A DNA stretch of 64,000 nt from Halioxenophilus aromaticivorans (lineage in GTDB: Bacteria; Pseudomonadota; Gammaproteobacteria; Pseudomonadales; Cellvibrionaceae): contig NZ_AP031496.1 in the NCBI RefSeq assembly GCF_042850945.1, positions 4,030,001 to 4,094,000 on the forward strand, read 5' to 3'. Under the pieces are notes generated by a model. The model was not told where the DNA came from and made no database searches. It worked only from the letters and a program-made list of their open reading frames with translations. Shown piece after piece: positions 36,726-44,809 of the stretch (position 1 is the stretch's first letter; each line of letters starts with the position of its first letter). Made by a program: the position numbers and the translations under genes.

Positions 36726-37943
36726 TTACACTTGCTCTGCTTTAGGCGTTCTTCCGGATACCGTCATCCAACGTAAGAAATAAATACCCATCAAAGACAA
36801 CGCTAACAGCGTCGCAGCGCCTAGGGCTAATTGCAGCGGGCTGTTCCAAAAAAGCGGTGCAATCACTGCAGAGAGTAAAGCATTAAAACTTGTCTGCACA
36901 AAAAGTTGCACCGACGAGCCCAAGCCTCGGCGATGCGGCACACAATCCAAGCCCAAGACCATGATTACCGGCTGAACCAGTGCCATACCCAAGGTAAAAA
37001 AGAACAAATACGGCAGGTACCAATAAAAAGATACTGGGTTCACCACACACACCGAGACATTCAACACCACTGCAAACAGCATAACGGCGAACCCTGTGCG
37101 CAAGAGCCGCCTAACCGACCAAGCACTGGCTAATCGTCCGCTCAAAAAAGAGCCCAACATCATACCCGCTGTGGCAGGACCAAATAGCCAAATAAATTGT
37201 GTTGCACCAAGGTGTAAATGGCGTGTTAGAAATATCGGAGCCGATAATACGTATATAAAAAAGCCACCGAACATCAACGCAAAAGAAATGGCCCAACTCA
37301 TGAACCGAAAATGAGAGAATACTTGCTGATATCCTTTTAATACATTGGCCAATGAAAACGGTTGACGGCTCTCATGAGACAGGGTTTCAGGCAGCAATAC
37401 AAAGGTTAACAGACTTAACACCGCGCCCATTCCACCTAAAAATATAAACGGCGACCGCCAGCCAAAATGCACCTGAAGAAAGCCACCGATAACCGGACCA
37501 ATAGCCGGGGCAATGGCAAATAACATGACCACCGTGGCGTAAACCCGCTGCGCCATAGCGCCTTCATAAACGTCTCGAATCACGGCCCGGCCAATTACAA
37601 TACCCGCACCGGCCGAAAACCCCTGCAATACCCGCAGCAAATATATATTGTGAATGTCGTCGCTAAGGGCAATACCAAATGTCGATACCGTAAACACCGC
37701 TATCCCGACCAACACCACCGGCCGGCGACCAAAACTATCTGCCAACATGCCATGCCACAAGGACATAAACGCAAAAGACACAAAATAGAGCGACAATGTA
37801 ATCTGTAATTGCACATCGTTCACACCTAGACTAGTGCGCATATCGGCGAATGATGGCATATAGATATTGATGGAAAAAGGACCAAGCATTGCCAAGCCCG
37901 TAAGCAGTAACGGTAAAAGACGAGAGGTCAGAGGAGAAAGCAC
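36726..37943 (-). CDS. MFS transporter, Bcr/CflA drug-resistance type
   Basis: 405 residues, 12 helices. LAMLGPFSINIYMPSFADM in helix 1, motif A WHGMLADSFGRRPVVLVG (about 62-79), and VLQGFSAGAGIVIGRAVIRD matching the Bcr/CflA signature. Probably exports toxic compounds or pathway intermediates. The GTG start has GGAG 7 nt upstream. The preceding 65 nt contain TACCG-AAC-CGGTA and a repeated CCGGTAAG, perhaps regulatory. Confidence 0.9.
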   Translation of the reverse strand: MLSPLTSRLLPLLLTGLAMLGPFSINIYMPSFADMRTSLGVNDVQLQITLSLYFVSFAFMSLWHGMLADSFGRRPVVLVGIAVFTVSTFGIALSDDIHNIYLLRVLQGFSAGAGIVIGRAVIRDVYEGAMAQRVYATVVMLFAIAPAIGPVIGGFLQVHFGWRSPFIFLGGMGAVLSLLTFVLLPETLSHESRQPFSLANVLKGYQQVFSHFRFMSWAISFALMFGGFFIYVLSAPIFLTRHLHLGATQFIWLFGPATAGMMLGSFLSGRLASAWSVRRLLRTGFAVMLFAVVLNVSVCVVNPVSFYWYLPYLFFFTLGMALVQPVIMVLGLDCVPHRRGLGSSVQLFVQTSFNALLSAVIAPLFWNSPLQLALGAATLLALSLMGIYFLRWMTVSGRTPKAEQV

Positions 37944-38008
37944 CGTCGCACTCCGGTAAGTGTTCGGCAGCTAAATACTACCGAACCGGTAAGGTAAGAA
38001 TTTGAGTG

Positions 38009-39142
38009 TTATTTAGGTGCTAACGATCGCGATATAATTTCCTTCATGATTTCTGACGTACCACCATAGATACGAGCCACGCGAGCATCAACCCAGGCTC
38101 GACTGATGCGGTATTCGGACATAAAGCCATACCCACCGTGCAGCTGCAACAGTTCGTCTAATAACGCGCCTTGCAGCTCTGAACCCATTAATTTGGCCAT
38201 AGCTGCTTCATCAGCGCTTAATTCATCACGCATTACCTTTTCTAAGCAACTGTCTATAAAGGCCTGCAGCATGGTTGCTTGGGCTTTAACTTCGGCCAGT
38301 TTAAACCGTGTATTTTGAAAATCAAAAACCGTTTTGCCAAATACTTTACGATCCTGCGTGTACTGGATCGTCTCATCAAGCAGGCTATTAACGCTGGATG
38401 CGGCGCGCACGCCAATAATCAACCGCTCCCAGGCCAACTGATGAGTCAGATAACTAAAACCTTTATTTTCTTCACCCAGGCGATTGCCCACCGGAACCCT
38501 AACATCGTCGAAGAACAATTCAGAGGTGTCTTGCCCTTTCAATCCAATCTTATCCAGTAACTTGCCTTTGCTAAAACCGGGTCGATCCGTCTCGACGCAA
38601 ATCAGTGTTAAATCCCGGGAGGAACTGTCTGTTTTACAGGCCAACACCACCAAATCCGCGTTACCGCCGTTGGTAATAAATGTCTTTTGACCGGAAATAA
38701 CGTATTCGTCTCCTTCTCTGCGAGCCAGCGTTCGCATAGACCGAAGGTCACTACCAATACCAGGTTCACTCATCGCAATCACACCAATTAGCTCACCGGA
38801 TACCATACCAGGTAACCATTTGGTATTTTGTGCTTCATTGCCGTAGGCTACAAAGTAATTGGCTACAATTTCAGAGTGCGTAGTAAAACCGATAGCCGTA
38901 GCGTTCACACGGGCCAGCTCTTCAATCATAATCGCCGAATGGCCGTAATCGCCACCGGCACCGCCGTACTCTTCACCAACCATCGAACACAGCAAACCAG
39001 CTTGGCCGGCCTTTAACCATATATCCTTGGGCACAATACCTTGCTTTTCCCACTCATCCAGATAGGGGACTATTTCTTTGTCTATAAAGCGCCGAGCTGC
39101 ATCACGAAACATTTCATGGTCTTCACGGAACACACTTCTCAT
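38009..39142 (-). CDS. Acyl-CoA dehydrogenase (single-chain type)
   Basis: 377 residues, the usual homotetrameric size. EEYGGAGGDYGHSAIMIEELAR, acyl/FAD segment IAMSEPGIGSDLRSMRTLAR, TFITNGGNADLVV, and C-terminal ARVARIYGGTSEIMKEIISRS. Usual relatives act on short to medium or branched acyl-CoA. Follows the crotonase at 39215-40015 by 72 nt on the same strand, so the two may do consecutive steps. AGG lies 8 nt before the ATG. Confidence 0.94.
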   Translation of the reverse strand: MRSVFREDHEMFRDAARRFIDKEIVPYLDEWEKQGIVPKDIWLKAGQAGLLCSMVGEEYGGAGGDYGHSAIMIEELARVNATAIGFTTHSEIVANYFVAYGNEAQNTKWLPGMVSGELIGVIAMSEPGIGSDLRSMRTLARREGDEYVISGQKTFITNGGNADLVVLACKTDSSSRDLTLICVETDRPGFSKGKLLDKIGLKGQDTSELFFDDVRVPVGNRLGEENKGFSYLTHQLAWERLIIGVRAASSVNSLLDETIQYTQDRKVFGKTVFDFQNTRFKLAEVKAQATMLQAFIDSCLEKVMRDELSADEAAMAKLMGSELQGALLDELLQLHGGYGFMSEYRISRAWVDARVARIYGGTSEIMKEIISRSLAPK

Positions 39143-39214
39143 CGGTTACACCTAAATAAATTGATCACAGAAATTTTGTTGAGTTTAAAATTAAGATAAT
39201 GCCTACGCTTAATT

Positions 39215-40015
39215 TCAACGACCGCTAAATTTGGGTTCACGTTTCGCTAAAAATGCTTCAACTGCTTCAACGTGATCCTCAGTATTGTGGGCCAACGCCT
39301 GATAAGCGGCCGACATCTCCAACAGCGAGCTTAAACGCATATGTTCGCCCTCTCTCAACAGACGCTTTGTCATCCGTAAGGCGGCGCTTGGGTTTGCCGC
39401 CATACTGCGAGCAACCTTCATGGCTTCTGCCATTAATTGATCGGAAGGATAAACGTCGGTGACCAAGCCGTACTCCAGCGCTTTCGAGCTATCAATCATA
39501 TCACCAGTAAGAGACATTAAGGTTGCGCGAGGCATTCCAACCACACGAGGCAATAACCAAGCGCCTCCGTCTCCAGGAACCAGGCCCAATTTAATAAAGC
39601 TTTCAGCAAATTTAGCCTTTTCAGAGGCAATACGAACATCACACATACAAGCCAAATCCAACCCGGCGCCAATTGCTGGGCCATTCACGGCCGCGATTAC
39701 TGGTATGTCCAGCTCATACACGCACAACGGGATGGTTTGAATACCATCGCGATATTGATTCCGTAACTCGGCCGGCGAACCTTCGAAAATGCCACTTTTA
39801 TCGCGCATATCTTTAACGTTACCGCCAGCACAAAAAGAGGACCCATTCCCCGTCAAAACCAGCACGTTGACGGTTTTATCGCGACGAATCGCCGCACAGA
39901 GATCAACAAATTCCTGCATGTACTCAGGAGCGGTTAACGCATTACGTGAATCCGGACGGTTCATACGGGCAATAAGAATATTCTCTTCCCGCTCGACGAC
40001 TAAAAACGGTTCCAT
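39215..40015 (-). CDS. Crotonase-family enoyl-CoA hydratase/isomerase
   Basis: 266 residues. Oxyanion segments SSFCAGGNVKDM and NGPAIGAGLDLACMCD. The first catalytic Glu position is Asp (GLDLA), the second is not acidic (AESFIKLGLVPGDGG), and Asp appears in PGDGG. This looks more like the isomerase/hydrolase branch of crotonases than a hydratase. First gene of a pair with the dehydrogenase at 38009. GGAG lies 7 nt before the ATG. Confidence 0.92.
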   Translation of the reverse strand: MEPFLVVEREENILIARMNRPDSRNALTAPEYMQEFVDLCAAIRRDKTVNVLVLTGNGSSFCAGGNVKDMRDKSGIFEGSPAELRNQYRDGIQTIPLCVYELDIPVIAAVNGPAIGAGLDLACMCDVRIASEKAKFAESFIKLGLVPGDGGAWLLPRVVGMPRATLMSLTGDMIDSSKALEYGLVTDVYPSDQLMAEAMKVARSMAANPSAALRMTKRLLREGEHMRLSSLLEMSAAYQALAHNTEDHVEAVEAFLAKREPKFSGR

Positions 40016-40505
40016 TAGAACTCTCCAATCTTGTGTCTATGAAGGTTTGCACGCGACTAACCAATCGAAGGTTTTTCAAGGATCAGGCGTCACATAGCAA
40101 CTCATAACTATTATTATAGTGTGTACGGGAAAGACCAAACCTCCTGTGATTTAGATCTTCCATAAGGATTTTAAACAATTAAAGATTTTATGTCTAACTT
40201 ATTAATTTCTTTACCGTTTATCGTGCTGGCCATATACAGACCAATTTTTACCGATCAGTGGCCAATACCAGTACGTTAAACTCAGTAAATGTAGATTTTA
40301 ATAACACGAGACGTTATTCAACGTTCTTGGCCTCAAAGCCTCTTGACAACCCGCTACGGCAATCCATACAGTGACCTGCAACGCCTGTTGCGCCAGCATA
40401 AACCTTACTTGGTTCGTAAGGCGCTAGCGCAGTTTCATCAAAATAAAACAGCAATTATTTGCCAAAAGCGTCTGTTATCGGCGCATTTAAATTAGGGATC
40501 CCTTA
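40016..40505. other. 490-nt intergenic region between divergent genes
   Basis: Contains the two opposite promoters. Seen in it are ACTAT-TATT-ATAGT at 40107-40120 and a weak resemblance to the 19-bp operator at 40055-40073 (10 of 14), neither convincing. An open stretch of about 60 codons from about 40310 to 40495 (plus strand) has no start codon and no match I can name. Confidence 0.4.
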
Positions 40506-41255
40506 GTGACTGCATTAATCGTCTTCATTCACGGCGGGCAGCACACCGGCCATTGCTGGCAGCCAACCCAGGCCTACGTTAATCAACTTGCTCAATATCA
40601 CGGGATATCTCTGCGCACCCTTGCCGTCAACCTTCCCGGCCGTGCCAACCAAGCCGGAGATTTATCCAAACTGGATATTGAACAGGCTACACGCAGTGTT
40701 TTAGATCAAATTGAAGCGTTCGACAGCGACAGCCAAAATATTATTTTAGTTGGTCACTCTATGGCCGGTATTACCTTACCCAATGTTGCCATCGGTTTGG
40801 GTACGGACAAGGTTCGAGAAGTCGTATTTTTGGCGTGCTGTGTCCCACCCCAGGGTAAAGCGGTGGTAGATACCTTACGCCCACCGATCAGTTGGGTGAC
40901 CGCGTTACTGATGAGAAATCGACACGTTTCCAAACCGATGCCAACTGCCTTGGCCAAATGGCTTTTCACTAACGGTGCCAGTGCGCAACAACACCAAGTC
41001 ATGATAGACAGTCTTTGTAGCGAATCCAATTATCTGCCGAAGGACACGGTAGATCGGAGTCAATTTAAAGGCTTTCGCACACGTTGGATTGTTACCCAGA
41101 AAGATCGATCACTTTCTCCTAAGCTACAACAATCGTTTATCAAAAATCTGGGCGGTGTCGATCGTATCGACAGTCTGAACACCTGCCACAACGCGATGAT
41201 TACTGAACCTGAAGCACTGGCAAATCTACTTTTATCTGAACTAATCAGCCCATAA
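40506..41255 (+). CDS. Alpha/beta-hydrolase (esterase-like)
   Basis: 249 residues. Oxyanion HG in VFIHGGQHTGHCW, nucleophile elbow VGHSMAGIT (Ser about 82), C-terminal His in NTCHNAMITEPEAL. Resembles plant-type hydroxynitrile-lyase/methylesterase-like hydrolases and HOPDA-type hydrolases only in fold. Start is GTG, with AGGG 8 nt upstream and no later start before the first strand. Convergent with the MFS gene at 41367. Substrate unknown. Confidence 0.88.
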   Translation: MTALIVFIHGGQHTGHCWQPTQAYVNQLAQYHGISLRTLAVNLPGRANQAGDLSKLDIEQATRSVLDQIEAFDSDSQNIILVGHSMAGITLPNVAIGLGTDKVREVVFLACCVPPQGKAVVDTLRPPISWVTALLMRNRHVSKPMPTALAKWLFTNGASAQQHQVMIDSLCSESNYLPKDTVDRSQFKGFRTRWIVTQKDRSLSPKLQQSFIKNLGGVDRIDSLNTCHNAMITEPEALANLLLSELISP

Positions 41256-41366
41256 AGCGTAAGTGACATTACCGAACACATTCGCCGATTATTTTTTAAT
41301 GCTTACTGATGGCAGAAGAATAAGCCTTTACCGGCAAAGCCACTATACTTCACAGGTAACCCCTTA

Positions 41367-42569
41367 TTATCCGCCAGCAGGAGCCGCTTCACCAACAGGC
41401 TGGCTATTTCTTGCAGCAACCCAGATAAAACAAAGCGCCGCCGGCGGCAATAACGCAGCCATCCACATAAAGGCCGCGGGATAACCTCCGGAGGTGTCTC
41501 GTATCATTGCTGCCATCAAAGGTCCTAAACCAGATATCCCGGCAGCAGCTTGAACAATCCCCATCACCCGTCCAAAAGACTCCAACGGCCAGTGCCTAGA
41601 AATCATATTGGCTATCAGCGGCGCGACCCCACCCATCACTAAGGCCAATAACCCCACGCCCAAGATCAGCCGGACAATGGAATCAGACAGCGCGAGCAAA
41701 ACCATCGCAATGGCCATAATGAACACCAAAGACAAATAAATCAGCACGTGATTTAGACGATCGCTCAGGTAGCCTGCGCTGAGTTTTCCTATGGCCATCG
41801 TCACCGAGCTTGAAGAAATGATGAAAGCAACACGTCCCTGGCTAACGCCGATGTCCATGGCAAAAGCGCCCAGATTATGCAGTACGCCAACAAACAGCAT
41901 CGCCGGCACCATAAAACAAAAACCCAGCATAAAAATTGATGGTTTGTTTACCAAACCGGGGCTTACGCTATCGGGTTCTTTTTTCGGTGGTCGCTCAGCG
42001 CCCAATAAAATCAATGCGGGTAGAATAACCAACACTACGCCAATAACCGCCAACACCAAAAATGTGCTGCGCCAACTAAAACTGGTGAGCAGCCCGGAGA
42101 TGACAAACGGCATTATCAAACCGCCAATAGAGGACCCCAGTGCCGTTACCCCCATAGCCATGCCCCGCCGCTGCGTAATTTTACGAGCCGCGAGCGAGTA
42201 AGCCATCAATGGTCCGGCCAGCACCAAGCCTACTGGAATCAGTAATACAAACAATACAATAACAAGCTGATAATTGGGCGCCACGGCGATGGACACCAAT
42301 GCGCCGATAAAGATCGATAAACTAGCAATAATCAAAATTTTGTTATCGAACCTATCCAGTAACCAGCCACAGACAGGGGAAATTATCATCGCAACCAGCG
42401 ATGCACCGGTAATGGCTAACATCATCGCGCTGCGCTCTACAGCAAACTCTTGCATCCAGGGCACGACAAACAACGCAAAGCCGTAGCTACCGATACCGGT
42501 TGTAAACGCCTGCATTAAACAACAAAAAGCAACGCTAACCCAGGGGTTTTGCCGCAAGGTATTTAACAT
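41367..42569 (-). CDS. MFS transporter (monocarboxylate/oxalate-formate-like)
   Basis: 400 residues, 12 helices. Starts SVAFCCLMQAFTTGIGSYGFALFV; motif-A-like GWLLDRFDNKILI (about 63-75); second-half GYLSDRLNHVLIY. The family imports monocarboxylates and other organic anions. Ends 58 nt before the first Rieske gene would start on the same strand reading backwards: it is the upstream neighbour of nothing and the downstream gene of the 44680-42627 pair, so it may import the substrate of that oxygenase. Confidence 0.88.
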   Translation of the reverse strand: MLNTLRQNPWVSVAFCCLMQAFTTGIGSYGFALFVVPWMQEFAVERSAMMLAITGASLVAMIISPVCGWLLDRFDNKILIIASLSIFIGALVSIAVAPNYQLVIVLFVLLIPVGLVLAGPLMAYSLAARKITQRRGMAMGVTALGSSIGGLIMPFVISGLLTSFSWRSTFLVLAVIGVVLVILPALILLGAERPPKKEPDSVSPGLVNKPSIFMLGFCFMVPAMLFVGVLHNLGAFAMDIGVSQGRVAFIISSSSVTMAIGKLSAGYLSDRLNHVLIYLSLVFIMAIAMVLLALSDSIVRLILGVGLLALVMGGVAPLIANMISRHWPLESFGRVMGIVQAAAGISGLGPLMAAMIRDTSGGYPAAFMWMAALLPPAALCFIWVAARNSQPVGEAAPAGG

Positions 42570-42626
42570 AACATTTTACTCGCCAAGGCCAGGACAAAAC
42601 ACACTGTGCAACGACACTTTTTTCGG

Positions 42627-43670
42627 TTAGCCATCCATGCCTAACACAGCGCTTATATCCTTACCGGGTTCTGCATCCGATAGGTATGAAAAATCTCCGT
42701 CTTGTTGCCGTTGCCATAATTTCCGCACCAAGAATCGATACCGCACACCCGGTGCGTCAAAGCGTGAATGCTGATCGGCACGTTCGTCATCCGTCAGATA
42801 GCAAGGGTTTTGTGGCCGAACAACGGAGTTATCTTGCGGGCCTACGACATAGGCCATACGGGGCATGAGCTGGCGAAATGGGGTGGGCGCTTTGCCCAAA
42901 CTAAAGGTCTGATCAACTCGTGATCGAAAAGGCCCACTGGGCACAAATGTCTGTACGTTTGGGATGTCAAATCCGGGACGAAAACGCGGGTAAGAAATGC
43001 ATACATTACTGCGTAAATGAACGTGCAGTGTTGAGCGGAACTCCTGATACTTCGCGCGCACACCTCCAACCCAGCGCATAACGGGTGATACCGGCTTACC
43101 CACAACATGTCTTACCCGAGTAAGCGTTTCCGATGTATGCTCAAACGAAACCTCATCCGATTCGGCCTCACCTTCGCCGCCAATTACTTCACCGTGCAAA
43201 AAATCGGCATGGGTCAGATCCAGTAGATTCTCAACCGACAGGGACGAGTTACCGTCAAATCTAACTGAGGTGCGCATATAATTGGGGATGCCAACACCAT
43301 CACGGGGTAAAAACGGTATCTGGGGAATCAACTCAATATCCATAGCATCCGGGTTGCCATACCATACCCATACGTAGCCATAAAATTCCGCCACAAAGTA
43401 CCGGCCCGAACCACCCGTGAACTGAGTTTTTTTAACCTGTTGCGATGTCAATTGTTCGGGCAGACATTCAGCCGCCATCGCTTTGCCGTTTTCTCGCCAA
43501 ACATACACAGGTTGCGCATGTATCGCTCTACGTATTGCTTTACTGTTAACGTGAGTCGAATGCGCAATTGGAAACCACGTGTCATGTAAGTCAAAGATGA
43601 TTGGCGTCCAATTATCTGTTTTTTGACGACGTTCCTCTCGCGGTTTTTTGACCAGCTCTATAACACTCAT
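42627..43670 (-). CDS. Rieske-oxygenase catalytic-domain protein lacking the Rieske cluster
   Basis: 347 residues from the ATG at 43670 (AGGA 6 nt upstream). The mononuclear iron motif is intact: VENLLDLTHADFLHG with Asn148, Asp151, His154, His159, and a likely third ligand Asp280 in VVGPQDNSVV. The N-terminal domain keeps the outline (DTWFPIAHSTHV, PVYVWRENGKAM, FYGYVWVWYG) but contains neither CxH nor CxxH cluster motif; CLPEQL stands where the first should be. It overlaps the preceding gene by ATGA (4 nt), and that partner has the complementary defect. It should receive electrons from the partner's Rieske cluster. Confidence 0.88.
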   Translation of the reverse strand: MSVIELVKKPREERRQKTDNWTPIIFDLHDTWFPIAHSTHVNSKAIRRAIHAQPVYVWRENGKAMAAECLPEQLTSQQVKKTQFTGGSGRYFVAEFYGYVWVWYGNPDAMDIELIPQIPFLPRDGVGIPNYMRTSVRFDGNSSLSVENLLDLTHADFLHGEVIGGEGEAESDEVSFEHTSETLTRVRHVVGKPVSPVMRWVGGVRAKYQEFRSTLHVHLRSNVCISYPRFRPGFDIPNVQTFVPSGPFRSRVDQTFSLGKAPTPFRQLMPRMAYVVGPQDNSVVRPQNPCYLTDDERADQHSRFDAPGVRYRFLVRKLWQRQQDGDFSYLSDAEPGKDISAVLGMDG

Positions 43671-44680
43671 ACCCAATCCTTTTGTTGGTTAACCAGCTCT
43701 TTCTGCGACGCGTTGGTAGACGAAGGCTCGACCATAGAATCGTAATCAGAAGTGGGTAAATACAGAGAAGGCCCCGGCAATAAGTCGGCTATGGCCTCAC
43801 CCTCTACCGAGGCGTTTAGGCTCACCGGGCAACCATTCCCCACCCCGCGTAATTTAATACTCAACGGCGCGGAGGCGGCATAATCGCTGCGCCATACACA
43901 ACGCCAATGCACCTGCGTGGTGCCGCGTTTACCCGGTACAATCGCCATCAGTACACTCAGTAAAGGTTGATCACCCAAATCCATCAATTGCAACCGGGCA
44001 ACGGATTCTCTGGGGCAAAGCTCAGTACGCACTAGCAGGCCGGACTTACCCCAGGCGGTCTCGGGTGGTTTACGGTTGTTGGACCAGATCGCGGTTCGGT
44101 CGAGTATCAACTTATCAGGCTTTCTCGTAACGTCGCCGAGAAAGAAATCGGTAATACACACTCCCTTGAGAGACAACAATAGATGAGGACCATCGAGCAA
44201 CGCCGCCAGGTAATCAGCCGCCACCATTGTCACGGTAAAACTGCCCGACGCCGACCGTTCGCCGTCTAACGCCTCCGGCGCGGTCAACAAAAAGTCGTCC
44301 GAGGCTTGCTGAGTTAGGTCCGTAACCTCACCGTCTTGGCCAGGAAGCTTGGCGGATAGATAAACAAAACCTTCGTGCACCGATACACTGTAGGCATCAG
44401 CGCCTAAATTTGGTGAAATTCGCTCATTAGAATCCAGGTTAGGTATTTTAACGCACCGGCCATGCTCGCCTTCGAACGTCCAACCGTGGTAGGCACAACG
44501 CAAATTGCCATCGATGACTTTGCCCAAAGACAACGGTACTCGACGGTGTGGACAACGATCTTCCAACGCCCGCACCTGCCCTGTACCATCGCGGAACAGA
44601 ACAACGCCCTGCTCGCCAACCTGGACGGCATATGGTTTATCAACCGGTATTTGATCAACTAACCCAACGGGGAACCACAC
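43667..44680 (-). CDS. Rieske-domain protein with degenerate oxygenase domain
   Basis: 337 residues, GTG start with GGGAGG 6 nt upstream. The Rieske 2Fe-2S motif is complete: RCPHRRVPLSLG (Cys43, His45) and LRCAYHGWTF (Cys62, His65). The second half is of the right size for an oxygenase domain, but the iron motif DxxHxxxxH is absent: the equivalent stretch reads AADYLAALLDGPHLLL. No Glu/Gln-Asp block for the third ligand is seen near the C-terminus. It cannot be a complete oxygenase alone. Translationally coupled to the catalytic-domain protein at 42627-43670. Confidence 0.88.
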   Translation of the reverse strand: MWFPVGLVDQIPVDKPYAVQVGEQGVVLFRDGTGQVRALEDRCPHRRVPLSLGKVIDGNLRCAYHGWTFEGEHGRCVKIPNLDSNERISPNLGADAYSVSVHEGFVYLSAKLPGQDGEVTDLTQQASDDFLLTAPEALDGERSASGSFTVTMVAADYLAALLDGPHLLLSLKGVCITDFFLGDVTRKPDKLILDRTAIWSNNRKPPETAWGKSGLLVRTELCPRESVARLQLMDLGDQPLLSVLMAIVPGKRGTTQVHWRCVWRSDYAASAPLSIKLRGVGNGCPVSLNASVEGEAIADLLPGPSLYLPTSDYDSMVEPSSTNASQKELVNQQKDWV

Positions 44681-44721
44681 GACGCACCTCCCTACTCATT
44701 ATTGTTTTTATGACTTAATAT

Positions 44722-44744
44722 TATTGATTGCAGTGCAATCAATA
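44722..44744. promoter_or_regulatory. 23-bp perfect palindrome upstream of the Rieske pair
   Basis: 11-bp arms TATTGATTGCA / TGCAATCAATA around a single G, 42 nt upstream of the GTG start at 44680. Perfect dyad symmetry of this length in a promoter position points to a dedicated operator, perhaps of MarR or TetR type. It lies between the end of the ligase gene and the Rieske pair, so the pair has its own control. Confidence 0.65.
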
Positions 44745-44809
44745 CACTGTGTGAACCGGCTGGTTTCGAATAGGCAGTAGCGTAGCCAAAGCCAGCCGGA
44801 AGAGAACGA

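Noticed and set aside
40055..40073. GACTAAC-N5-GAAGGTT as a fourth copy of the 19-bp operator
   Set aside because: Only 10 of 14 arm positions match; about 20 such matches are expected by chance in 64 kb.
25001..40470. Shared 14-mer TTATTTGCCAAAAG at about 25002 and 40456
   Set aside because: Many 14-nt matches are expected by chance, and the contexts differ.
40310..40495. Open stretch of about 60 codons (contains RYGNPYSDLQRLLRQHKPYL) before the hydrolase gene
   Set aside because: No start codon after the upstream stop, no ribosome site and no family I recognise. It could be a relic but cannot be supported.
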